From contig OX387182.1 of assembly GCA_947561395.2 (NCBI GenBank), positions 42,029,949-42,093,948 of the forward strand: 64,000 bases of DNA, written 5' to 3'. Below, one piece after another: positions 22,076 through 33,194 of the stretch. Numbering within the stretch: position 1 is the first letter of the stretch; each line of letters starts with the position of its first letter. The notes below the pieces were generated by a model that saw only the letters and a program-made list of their open reading frames with translations, was not told the DNA's origin and did no database searches. The translations under genes were made by a program, and so were the position numbers. The DNA is from Buxus sempervirens (taxonomy: Eukaryota; Streptophyta; Magnoliopsida; Buxales; Buxaceae).

Positions 22076-25000
22076 ATGGCATCTGGCAGTGGTAGTGGAG
22101 AGGGCAGAGATGCTGGTAGGAGGCTGGATATTGGTTGGGCCCATTGCACGAGATTCGAGGGAGACAGAAATAAGACGGTCTGCAACTATTGCCATCAAGT
22201 CATAAAGGGCGGTGGAGTATCATGGTTGAAGCAGCATTTGGCACACGGCTACAGTAACGTGGCCAACTGTCATCAAGTCCCTCCAGAGGTTAAGAAGCTG
22301 ATGCAACAGCACTTGGCATCAGGTACAGCTAAGGAGGGGAAGAGGCATGCACGGGAGGAGGTTAGACGTAGATTGGCAGAGCCTATCGGACCCTCTGTGG
22401 CTCCTGATATTGATGCCGACGATGATATGGTGTACCCACCCGAGTATGTGACAGAGGGAGAGAAGGCAGCATTCAGAGCCTCAGTGCAAGCATCTTTTCA
22501 GTCTGAGTTTGAGAGGGTAGAGGCTGCGAGGCATGGATTTCACAGGGGTGGTACTTCTAGAGGAGATGCAGGTGCAGCTGATGTTGATTCTCCTACTCCT
22601 AGTTCTAGACATGGGGCTGGGGCTGGACCTAGCACCAGGATGCCCGATTATCCTATGGAGCCGAGTATGTGGCGTTCATCTAGTGCCAAGCAGAAGAAAT
22701 TGAAGGATGTGTGGAGCAAGGGCACTGTCAGGGAGAAAATGGAGAAGTTTATATCAAAATTTTTTATCTTCAATCACATTCCAGTGAATGCAGCAGCGAG
22801 CCCCCATTTCAAGAACATGGTCGATGTTATCCAAGAGTCGGGTCAGGGAGTCTTGCCTCCTACGCCACTAGAGATTATGGGTACATACTTGGATCAGGAG
22901 GAGGCAGAGATGAGAGAGTTTATTACATCGCTACGACCCCACTGGGAGCAGTTTGGAGTTACGATCATGTGTGATGGATGGACAGGTCCTACTAAACTGT
23001 CCATCATAAATTTCATGGTGTATTGTAGAGGCAGGGCAGTGTTCTTGAGATCGGTTGACGCATCACATAATATCAAGGATGCGCCCTATATTGCCAGGTT
23101 ATTAGAGAGCGTGGTACAGGAGGTTGGCCCTCAGAACATCGTTCAAATTGTGACAGACAGTGCCAGTGCATTCAAGAAAGCCAGCGAGACATTACAGCGG
23201 CAGTATAATCTATATTGGGCGCCCTGTGCTGCACATGCCATTGACTTGATACTAGAGGAGATTGGCAAGAGAAGCAATGTGCTGACGACATTGAAGGATG
23301 CACGAGCACTCACCACATTTGTGTACAACCATAATTTCATACTAGCGAAGATGAGAGAGAAATGTGGTGGGGATATAGTTCGGCCGGGGATTAACAGATT
23401 CGGTACGAACTATATTGCATTGGATAGTATTCTGAGCCATAGGCAGGGATTGAGATCTCTATTTACTAGTGACGATTGGACAAGTTGTGCTCAGAGTCGC
23501 AAAGAGACCGGGAGGAGAGTAGAAGAGATTGTTTTGTCCAATACTTTTTGGGAGCATGTGCGAGAGTTGATTGGTGTACTGCACCCCATATATCGTATAC
23601 TGCGGCTGCTTGACATAGATTCCTATCCTACCATAGGATCCATTTTTAAGTGTATGGCGGTGATGAAAGCTCAGATTAAGGCCGCAGCACCCAAATCACA
23701 TAAGTGGATATTGAGGATTGTTAAAGACAGATGATAAAAGTCGCTAGGTCATCCTTTGCATGCAGCAGGTATAATTACAATTTTATTTGAATCATTTTTT
23801 GTTGAATCATGTTTATAATTATATTTTAATTATTGTACTGATGTTTTTTTCTTGTAATCATCAATGTAGCGTATTATTTGAATCCCAAATATCATTATAA
23901 GGATAATCTTGGCGCACAGCACGATCTCTGCGCTCGTGTCCACGAGGTTTTCATGAAGTTGGACCCCCATTCAGAATTAGTTGGGGATTTTGGAAACGAG
24001 GTAGGGGCCGTAGCATTTAACTTCACTTATGTTATGGATATCACTTCTTCTTAATAGTTATATTAATTATTAAGTATTGACCTTTTCAAATTATTCCACT
24101 ACCAGTTGATACAATTTAGAGATGCGTTGGACTCATTCGGGTTGACTATGGCGATTGCATCGAGGAACAAGATGATACCGTGTAAGTGACAAGGGATTAT
24201 GAATATTAATATTTTAAATTTCTAATTTCTAAATAATTCTTAATATTTTCTATTTGTAAATCCAGGTGAATGGTGGGTGATGTATGGCACAAGTGCTCCT
24301 ACACTGAGGAAGTTAGCGTGTCGAATATTGGCTCAGACAGCATCCTCTTCTGCTTGTGAGCGCAATTGGAGTACGTTCGCACTCATACACACAAAGCAGA
24401 GGAACCGGCTAGCTTATCAGAGGTTACAGAAGTTGGTCTTCTGCCATTAAAACATGATGCTGAGGACGAGATAGAGCGTGGCACCGCCGCCGCGACTGTG
24501 AAGGATCCTTTAGATGTGTTATTCAGTAATGAAGTTGATGACGATGATCCATTTGCAGAGTGGGTTAGATGTGTTAAGATGGATCAGCCTGATCGTAGTC
24601 CTAGCCCAGTCATATCACAGGCTGCAGCAGAGTTGGGCATCGATATAGACGCAGCTATGGAGGAGGAGAGGGGGGAGGTTCGCGGAGACTCATTGGATAA
24701 CCTCATCAGAGTTGTTCCTTCCTCTGCTACTGCGACGACACCAGCCCCAGTCCCAGCCCGTAGGCATGTTTCATTGTCAGAGGAGGAGAAGGAGGAGGAG
24801 GAGACAGATGAGGAGGAGACTGATGAGGACATTGAGGAGGAGACAGATGATGAGGATGAGTCCGAATCTTCAGATGATGATGATGGAGATGGTGGTGGTT
24901 ATGGTGATTATGGTGGTGTTGGCACCAGTGGCCCAGGGTTGAGCCCATTTACTGGAGAGGCGGCTTTCCATCATACCACACAGGATACTGACCACGAAGA

Positions 25001-25619
25001 TAGAGATCGTGATGAGAGTGGGGGATATTCCTTTCAGAGGAGGAAAGGCAAGGAGAGACAGCATACAGGGATGCACGATGACTCGTCCTCCGTGGTACAG
25101 AGTTTCGGATCTTTAGATGTTGGAGGATCATCGAGTTCTTATGGAGAGCAGTATCCTCACTATCCACCACAGCTGACTCAGGCACACTATCCAGCCTACT
25201 ATCCTCAGCAGCTTGGGCCAGTAGATTCATCAGATAGTAGTAGTTATAGTACATCATACGGATATCCTGGAGCACACATGGAGACATCTGATCCATTTGG
25301 GATCTTTCCAGTGAATCCATATCCGCCCAGCTATTATCCTATGCCTGTTGTACCTATTGGTATTGGAGTTGTAGCAGTAGCCCCTCCATACGGGCATCCC
25401 GGTTATCCTGCGCCGTCACCACCAGAGCAAGAGACGTGCTACTATTATGATGATTTCCCTCCAGTTGGTATCATGGCTCATATGACACAGGAGGAGTATG
25501 AGCAACATGTCCATGCATATAAGAGAGAATACAGATTTTGGATGGGATGGAAGCGCTACTGTCATTTTATTGGCGATAGATCAGGGTTTGAGCCACTACT
25601 TCATTCATTTCATGTCTGA
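22076..25619 (+). pseudogene. hAT transposase (BED finger, DUF659, dimerisation region), degenerate
   Basis: The chosen start ATG at 22076 gives MASGSGSGEG; an open frame continues upstream to 22037 without ATG. Exon 1 (22076-23768) encodes a BED-type zinc finger (CNYCHQVIKGG...HLAHGYSNVANC, roughly residues 35-65) and a DUF659/RNase H-like region with CDGWTGPTKLSI, VTDSASAFKKA and WAPCAAHAIDLI. Two in-frame stops (TGA TAA at 23732-23737) interrupt it just before GHPLHAA. Introns 23769-23869, 24001-24105 and 24182-24265 have GT...AG ends. Exon 2 begins YYLNPKYHYKD; the last exon has WWVMYGTSAPTLRKLA and SACERNWSTFALIHTKQRNR of the dimerisation domain. A TAA near 24449 and a frame change follow, after which another frame stays open to 25619 and encodes DPLDVLFSNEVDDDDPFAEW and a long acidic, then Tyr/Pro/Ser-rich tail. 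Unlikely to be active as it stands. Confidence 0.88.
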
Positions 25620-25920
25620 TTTGACGGTATGATTATATGTTTTTTACTTTATATATTGTTGTTTTAGTTTAATTTAAAATTTGGATCCTCTTTGTTATTT
25701 TTTATTTAAAGTTTAAAGTTTAAACACAGCAAACACAGGCATCACCCCAATAGGCGCGATCATTACATTTACAAGCCACATTGTGTTTTCATGATTTCTG
25801 AGATATAGTATTGATGTTTATGGTAATTTAAGTGCAGTTTTGAAGTATATAACTTATGCTTGTTGAGTTGTTGTAAAAATTTTTATTTTTTTGGGAAAAA
25901 AAGCAAATTTATATGTTTCT

Positions 25921-26072
25921 GTTGAAATTTCGTCGGCACGCGTCGGCGTGCTGACGAAATTTCAACCGATTCGCCAGAAACTGCGGAAAATCTCGTTTTC
26001 CGGCGAATCGTCGGCGTGCCGACGAAATGCCGTTCGGTGACCTGGGCAGGTCAACCGAAATTCAAAACCTTG
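25921..26072 (+). repeat. 3' subterminal hairpins and terminal repeat of the hAT element
   Basis: A hairpin with 21-bp arms (25921-25941 and 25946-25966, one mismatch) and a 4-base loop, its arm beginning GTTGAAATTTCGTC, is followed by GATTCGCC/GGCGAATC and GTCGGCGTGCCGAC inverted repeats and then the terminal repeat. Confidence 0.8.
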
Positions 26073-28189
26073 GTCCTATGTACGCTTCTTGAGGGGCCCA
26101 GTCTTTTCTTAGTCACATGCGAAGGACTATATTTTTTGGATCAGAGAGCAGGTCCAGAGTTGTAAAACCCCAGTTTTTAGTAAGAATTTAATTAAAAGAT
26201 TAACCAGTAGATTTAATTTAAATAAATTGTGAGTGGAGATTTCAGCCATTAGGTAGCAAAGAATAGGTTGAATTTTTATGAAGTAAGTGAGTATTATATT
26301 TTAAAAGGTTGTAGTGATTAGAAATTATAAGTAAATATTTAATGTTATCCTCAAATTTTAGGGGAGGGTAAATATGAAATTTCAAGGGTTAAGTCAAGGT
26401 GGGTATAAATAAATTAGGTCAAGGGTAGGGTTCCGCGAAGTCTATAAATAGATTCCTAGGTTAAGAATTTCATGTGGAGATAAAGAAGCCGGAGGCTGAG
26501 TTTAGATGAGGATAAAAACCTAGAGGCTACTTTGGACTTGGGTCATCGGCTGTTAGATTTTCCGGAGGAGATCATCAACAGATTGGAAGCTAGAAGAAAA
26601 TTCTTCAATAACAGGTGAGTAGCATCGTTTTAATCTAAGTTTTTTGGGTTTTGTCTATGGGTTTTAGCCGTATGCATGATCTCGGAGAAATATCGATTTG
26701 CACATGTTCTTTTTGGATTATTTTTAGAGGCAAAAAATACATGTTGTTAGATTAATTTCGAATCGTGTCTAATAGTCTTTGGAGGATTGTAGGAGTGTAG
26801 AAAAGTCGTTACAGAGGTGAGAAAATGGGACAGTCATGGAGATCTAGAGTTAACAGAGAGTTGCGAGTCGGAGGTGGTTTCCGCCGAATTGGCACCTACC
26901 TAGCGCCAAGCGGTAGAGTCAGCGTGAGATACGATTTCTATTCTCGCCGAGTTCGCACTCATCTCGTGCCAACTGTTTTTGGGTTCGCGCGAAGTGTATT
27001 TTTGTATCACCGAGCTTGTTCCAAGTGCTTTAGTCCGCGCGAGATAGTTTTTTTTTGTATAACCGAGTTCACACAGACCTCGCGCCAAGCGCCAGAGGTC
27101 AGTGCACCCCTAAGAATTAGCGAAATGTGTGTCTGACCAAATAAAGCCAGATTTTGATATTTTGGGGTTTCAATCTCTTAGCAAATGACTTGATTAGGAT
27201 CTTAGAATTACTTTTATCTATTCAAACCACCCTGAGATTATTAACTTGAATTATTGGTAATTCTTAGGAGTTTCTGAAGTAAATTTTGAAGGGCTATCGG
27301 TAGGTTATTTTACTGTTCCTGACACTAGGGGTTAATGATTTAGTTCTCTCTTATGTTCTACACTTGTTCTTGATTGAGAAATTATTTAACCTGGTTTTAC
27401 TCGATTTAGAGTTTTAAACTGTATCTGTGAAGTTTATCTCGGTGTGAGTAAATGGGTTTTATTACCAATGGTCTTGTGTTATGGGATTGAAGAAATTACG
27501 GAAAGTACATGAGGTACTGTTCTGGTCCGGAGTGACTTGTGTTTAGCTGTGATGTGTTATACATGATGATGGATATTGTTTGGTTTTAATGTGATGCCAG
27601 ATGTAAGCACCTCATTTTTGCGCTCCCGGAAGAGCCGGAAATGCAAAACCCAACTAAAAAGTCAAACCCTAAGGGGACAAAAGTTGACTTTTTAATCAAG
27701 TAATAATTGGCCACCTTGATTTATCTCAATGGATAGAAAATCCCGACACGGTTCCAACGCAACTGAGTTTGCTGGAATCAGAGTCCGGATGAAGGATCTA
27801 TGGGCCGGTCAAACTTGAGGGTGAGCCGAAAGTTGACCTTTTTCCGAACCCTGTACCAGGTGCTTAGCCCTATCCCAATGGATATAGGACTCCGATACGG
27901 TTCTAACGCAATTGAGTTTGCCCAAATCGGAGTCCGTATGAAGAAGATATGAGCAGTTGAAGTTCCCGAGTAGCAAAGCCGAAAACTGCACACGTGGCAA
28001 AAGAACTGCACACGTGGCAACAAACGCAGCAAAATATCTCCGGGGAAATCTTTAAAAATCAAAAACTTGCTAAATATCTCAGGGACTAAACCAAAATTCG
28101 CAGGGGGCAATCTGCAGATATCCAAAAGTGTCAAATCGGTCGAATCAGTCAAATCGGTCAAGTCGAGGGGCAAATCCGTAATTTTTTCG

Positions 28190-28457
28190 ATTTGTATCCG
28201 ATCAAATATGTCGGATACACATGCTTTTATTCATATCCGACATATAAGGCCGGATACAAGGGATTTGCCCGCGAGATTCGCGCAGATTCGCTGACAGATA
28301 CGCACAGGAAATTAAATTTTGGAAATGATTGTGTTTGTATCCGATATAATATGCCGGATACAAAGGAAGTGCAGTGTATCCAACATAATATGCCGGATAC
28401 GAAGGAAGTGTAGTGTATCCAACATTAAATGCCGGATACAAAAATGTTTCTATAAAA
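28190..28457 (+). promoter_or_regulatory. GTATCCGA...CGGATAC palindrome array and TATA box
   Basis: At least five spaced units (for example GTATCCGATATAATATGCCGG with GGATAC) extend to within 20 bases of TATAAAAAG at 28451. More copies than in the sister LTR at 11328-11395, so the array changes in number. Confidence 0.7.
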
Positions 28458-29715
28458 AGGCAACAGCAGCCCCATTTCGGGGGTTGGCTTCTTTTTGGCC
28501 CTTTCCCACTTCTTCTTCCCCACTACCCCTGGTATGAAACCACCCATTCTTACCCCTCCTTGCTTCCTTTAACCCCCAAGCACCTCACCTTGCTCCACCC
28601 ACCATTCTTTACTTCTTCTCCATTTCCACCCAAGCAAGTGGAGGAGCTACTGCTGTTGGAGCTTGAAGGAGGGCCTCCAGCCCTTGTTTTGCTTCCAAGG
28701 GGGTCACACACCTTCACAAGAGAGCTGAGACACCCAAGGTATGTCTCCTTGTTGTATTTTACTTCACATATATGAAAACTAGCATGTTTTGAGCCCGATG
28801 TGAAGGGGCTTGTTTCTCCTTGTTGTAACACCTTTTCTAGTATGCATCTTTGTTATCTCCTCTCCTTCTCATGCCATAAGAAAGTCTCCAAAGGTAAGGA
28901 GTCCATGTTTGGTTTCAAAGGAGCCTGAGAGTCTTATTTTTACATACTTTTATGTCTTCCCCGGTGCTGTTTTGGGCATCCTTGCAGCTACTACTGTGCA
29001 TGCTTGTGTTTCTTTTAAAAGGGAGCCTGTTCCCTCTTGATAGCTTCTCTAATGTACCCCCAAAGTAACCCCCCATTACCCTTCTTGATTTGTCTTTTCT
29101 CTCACACCTTTTTTAATTTTTCTGGGTGTTCTTGTGCTGTGGTCATCCCCCCTAGTATGCATCTGTTCCATGTTAAAGAGTATGCCTCACCACCCCAAAT
29201 GATCCACTGTTATGGCTCATGTAAGGTGCTGCTGGGGACAGCAGCAAACCCTTGCGGTTGTTGCTATTTCGCATCCCCTTAGCATCAGCATTTTAGAGCC
29301 CTACGTGCCTCCCCCCCCCCCCCCCCCCCCTCTCCTATATATTTTAGGTTATCCTTTTGACATTCCTTATTATGCTTAGCTACCGTAGTGGTTGCTGCTC
29401 CCCTCTGGCACATCAAGTTTTTTTTTCTTTTCTTATTTGTTTTGTATGTGTGCATGGATGATGTATTTTGCTGTTTGTAACCTTTGCCATGTTCACCATC
29501 TTCCCCCCTAGCAGTGATATCGATTAGCCTATGAATGCATGCTCCCCTACTCCATGGTTCCTTGCTGTAGAAACCCCAAAGGAGACCGAGAGATGAGGTG
29601 ATTCCTCATCTCCAGAACCAATGTGGGCTCACATAGGAGCCCACACAATCCCTGGAACCCTTGAGAAGCCTAGGAACCCAACCCCAATGCAAAAATCCGG
29701 AAAAAAGGCTTCTGT

Positions 29716-29830
29716 ATGTTGATCCGGCAACTCAAGCCGGATCAATAGAGCCCCATTCATAGCCGGCAAAAGATGCCGGATACACTGAGCTCCGTGTGTA
29801 ACCAGCATCTCAGGCCGGATACATTGCCAG
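29716..29830 (+). repeat. Second group of CCGGC/GCCGGAT inverted repeats
   Basis: Units GATCCGGC...GCCGGATC, AGCCGGC...GCCGGATAC and AGGCCGGATAC lie downstream of the splice donor in the same LTR. Related in sequence to its upstream array. Confidence 0.55.
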
Positions 29831-31546
29831 AATACCATTTTGCGCCATTTTCTGATCTTGTGCTATTTTTTTTGGTTTGTTTGATCAATCCGGGTGAACC
29901 AGTAGGGTTTCCGGGTCACCCGGAAACCCAAGATGGGCTGACCCGGAAACCCAAGATGGGCCATGGACCGACCCGGTCCTAATTGATTTCCGGTGGCCTT
30001 CCAATGGGGCCCACCAAGCCCGACTAACCCATTTTTGCTAAATGAAGACAATCAAATTAATTGAGTGGGCCAGACCATTGGAGGCCCACCCAAGCCTAGT
30101 TTCAGTAGCATGTTGCTTAGATTTAGGCATGGTTTGGCCGAGACCACGGGTAGGGCCGATCGGGCCGGCTAAAGCCCATTAAATCGAACCAATTTTAGGG
30201 TTTCCAAACCCTAACTCATGAAGACTTGGGCTTTCAAAGCCCAAGCTCAGGTAAAGGGCCCCAAGCCCAAGGCCTGGCCCGTTTTGGCACAAATTAAGCA
30301 AGATAAACTTAAATCATTTGGCAACCAACTGTGTGGCCCACTCAAGGGCCCACAAAGAAATCCCGTCTCACTTGTGCATAGAAATCACTTAAACCTTTCA
30401 ATTTGAACATTTAAATAAAATCAATTCATTTGAACCAAGCCCAAAGGGACTCTCAGGCTAGACCGAGGCCCACCAGGGGACACGTGGGCTCAACCAAGCC
30501 CACCAAGGGATCTGCGGGCCTTCCAACGGAGCCTGCCCACTCAGACTCATCTCACTTTATGACTAAAAAGATAAAATCAAGTAAAGGGACCCACACCGCT
30601 TTGGCAGTCCCACCAGACCTAACCGAATTGAATGCTGGATTAGGAATTGGGTGAGTGAGAGACCAAAAGTTGACTCAAACCAGGGAAACCCATGGGACCC
30701 GTCTTTTGACGGGGCGGACCAGGGTGTCTACGGACTTCCCCGAACTGTAACCGAGAACTTGCTTAGAATCTCAAGCCGCAGACCAAGCCTTAGTAGAAGG
30801 ACTTAGGCACCCAGGTGTCTGCCTACACCCGATCAGGCAGTGGCGACTCCAAACAAATCCCAAGGCACGCATCATCTTTCATGCGCCTCGTCGTGCGACC
30901 GAAATCAAGTGCGCACACCATAGTTGAGTTTATACAATGGTTTTTTTCTGTTTTGGTTTAGCTTGTCCTGGATCCAGAGTTTAAGCTTAGTAATGTGATG
31001 TATTTGTTTTATTGGAGTAATGGCATGGCTATGGAGTGTTGCCACGACCAGTGTAAAGCAGCCAGAAACCCTGAGTAGGCCTGGTTGTCAATGCCAAAAC
31101 CCTGAGTAGGCCTGCATTGGATGACGAAACCCTGAGTAGGCCGTCATTTCAGAGTATCCGAAACCCTGAGTAGACCGGAACTGTGTACATGGAGGTGTGG
31201 ATGTCGCTTTGGCTTGTTGATTAACCAATCTAAACCACTACATGACATTGACCAAATGCTGGGTTTTGTTTTATTTAGCATGACACATATTATTGGATTG
31301 TTGTAGAAATTCGGTTTTCTCAAGACGCTGTTTTATGATGATATTGGATTTCGTAATTGTTCGGATTAGTCGACAACCATATTCAGATCGAATTACATAT
31401 TTGCTTTGCATTAGCTATATCAATTGCCTGATGAATTACTGTGAGTTTAGTCGGATTAATCATGTTACTGCTATCATTACTTGTGTGTTATTCGAGCCAT
31501 ATTTTACAACTAGGAAAATGTATTTGTACATGCATGTGTTGCTCGC

Positions 31547-31564
31547 TGAGATATTCGTATCTCA
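31547..31564 (+). promoter_or_regulatory. UUCG-loop hairpin before an LTR splice acceptor
   Basis: TGAGATATTCGTATCTCA, identical to 17010-17027. The acceptor TTTTCAG ends at 31590, 26 bases downstream. Confidence 0.68.
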
Positions 31565-32212
31565 TTCCGTTGCTTTTGTTTTGTTTTCAGATACTCTCGG
31601 AGAGCGACACTTGCGGGCAGTTACTTGGCATGTGAGTTTATTAATTTGAGATTACTTTAGCACACTCTGTTTTATAGTTATTATTATATTCATGTTTTCC
31701 TTTCACTCTGATAGTGCGGTCCTGCGTTTTATAATAACCTCTGGAGACGAGTTATGAGTTTTCTACGTAACTCGGATTCAGGGCGTTACAAGAGTCATGC
31801 CCTAGTACCAGAGGATCCTCCTGCTGTTCTTGCACCCATTTATGAAGACATACTGGCTTCTGAGAGAGCATCCCACAAATGGCTTCAACAAATTTGGGTA
31901 CAAGAGGCCCAAAAACTTAGGATACGAGGCCTTGATCTGGAGAGGCAGATTGAAAAGCAGGTGTCTCGCCGTGTTGCCTTGGAAAAGAAACTCGAAGAGC
32001 AGAGGCTGGCCCGCCGCTTTGAAGTCCGAGTGATACAACAGAAGTACCAGGATGCCTTAGCTAGCCTTAGAGGTATGAGGATCGAGCAGGCACTTTCAAA
32101 TGAGGTCATCTCTTTTTTGAGCAATCCAGATACAGAGGGAGCTTCTAAGATTATTGCAGATCAGGCAGCTCGGATTCGAGAGCTTAAGGAGCGGCTAGGG
32201 AATAGGGATTAG

Positions 32213-33194
32213 CTCCTTTTATTGCATTTTTTTTCTTTTTTTCATACCTTTGTATCAAAGCAAACTCCAATAGTGGAAAGACAAAGAATTTTATTCAAAA
32301 ATAAGTTTTTATACTATTGGCCTCAAAATTCTCAGATGCTTGTAAAAAGACAAAGGTTTTATGAAAAGTATTTGATTTCGCATCACTGGCCAAAATATAA
32401 ATTTTTTTAATTTTTTATTTATTTTTATTTTTTATTTTTGAAGTCTGGTCCAAAACACTTAATCATGTATAATTAAAGGAATTAAAATCAAGTTGAATAA
32501 TGAAAATGATGATTCAAGCAATATGGAGAGTTCATGTCTATTTATCCTAGGAACCTTAGAGTCATCCCCAAATACCTTTTCTTCCAGAATTGACCCTATT
32601 ATTCCCAATCTATTCCATCTCCAGTGCTCATACTGATTTTACTTCAAGCTTGGATAACATGATCAACTCAATCCCTGATTCTTTTTGACCAATGTTGCCC
32701 CTAGCGCCAGTTACAGTTTTCACTAAGACCAACTTTTGCATTTCGTCATCACCAATCTTTTACTTTGAAAATTGAAAGAATATACTAAAATCACCGAGGA
32801 CTTAAAAATAGGACGAAAGGAAGGCTAGGCTCGATTTATGAAAGAAAGGGTATTAAAGGCTCAAAATTTTCCAAACATGAAAATAGGTCAACTGGACTTA
32901 CAGTCATGATGAATATGATTCCCATTCCCCAAACTTTGTTTATTCCTTTTCTTTTTGCACTTGGCTTTCATTTGCCACTATTCCTTGCTCTTTTCTTTCC
33001 TTTTTTTCATTTCTTTTTCTTTTTATTTACTTTTTCTTTTGTTTTTACCCCAATTTGCTTTGCCCCAGTATGAAAATGTAAGTCCTAGTTTAGGTTTATC
33101 AAAGAAACGAACAGGCTCGACTTGGCTAGACTAGGGATTAAAATTTTGGGAAACAAAGAAAGAGGCCATCGGATCATTTCTTAGTAATATTCAA
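32213..33194. other. Spacer between the antisense gene and pol of the outer element
   Basis: No gene. Two transcription units converge here. It is similar to 43732-44673 of the inner element, including CCCCTAGCGCCAGTTAC (32698 and 44211) and the duplicated TATTGGCCTC / ACTGGCCAAA blocks just after the ORF end. Probably 3' untranslated sequence and polyadenylation signals for the antisense gene. Confidence 0.5.

Larger units (their letters stand above)
20479..26072 (+). mobile_element. hAT DNA transposon (5.6 kb) with degenerate transposase
   Basis: Terminal inverted repeats CAAGGTTTACAATTTCGG (20479) and CCGAAATTCAAAACCTTG (ending 26072) are flanked by a perfect 8-bp duplication GTCCTATG at 20471-20478 and 26073-26080. 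The 8-bp duplication and the BED finger plus hAT dimerisation region identify the superfamily. The ends are followed inward by unusually strong GC-rich hairpins. It inserted into an exon of the antisense DUF7745-like gene. Confidence 0.95.
27602..30917 (+). mobile_element. 3.3-kb Ogre-like solo LTR nested in the previous LTR
   Basis: Starts TGTAAGCACCTC, ends GCGCACA. Flanks CCAGA (27597-27601) and CCATA (30918-30922) fit a duplication with one change. Sister of 10601-14307. It carries palindromes at 28190-28440, TATAAAAAG at 28451, donor CAAG/GTATGT at 28739 and a second palindrome group at 29716-29830. A run of 20 C occurs at 29311-29330. No coding region. Confidence 0.78.
26161..31790 (+). 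mobile_element. Solo LTR of a Tekay/Del-like chromovirus, split by an Ogre-like solo LTR
   Basis: Starts TGTAAAACCCC, ends CAGGGCGTTACA, flanked by AGAGT at 26156-26160 and 31791-31795. Removing 27602-30917 leaves about 2.3 kb, similar to 15025-17384 across its length. TATAAATA at 26443-26450, donor ACAG/GTGAGTAGCATCG at 26614, GC-rich island 26870-27115, fourfold AAACCCTGAGTAGG repeat at 31065-31180, hairpin 31547-31564, acceptor TTGTTTTCAG at 31590. No coding region. Confidence 0.88.
19220..32212 (+). pseudogene. Antisense DUF7745-like gene of the outer element, fossil
   Basis: A second plus-strand gene opposite to gag-pol. A start MASLAPSSS at 19220 follows a TATA box. The region to 19918 contains FNALTLIVVNQLLFPQ and DLALISVICQV, which resemble the DUF7745 / aminotransferase-like mobile domain of plant retroelement-associated proteins. 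An intron 19919-20081 has a very T-rich tract and a TTTTTGCAG acceptor. The next exon contains FWLLDHLSQIE, GGKQGWFTFLG and TYQPNPETVISFRD. The gene is split by a hAT transposon (20479-26072) and by a solo LTR (26161-31790); only 26081-26160 lies between them. Its final part, 31796-32212, encodes a charged coiled coil (LERQIEKQVSRRVALEKK) ending at 32212. The inner element's ORF at 42853-43731 is the same protein without these insertions. It also carries several small breaks. Function is unknown; the domain name is from memory. Confidence 0.65.

Noticed and set aside
29311-29330. Run of 20 C as a functional element
   Set aside because: Simple homopolymer in an LTR; length may be a sequencing or assembly artefact.
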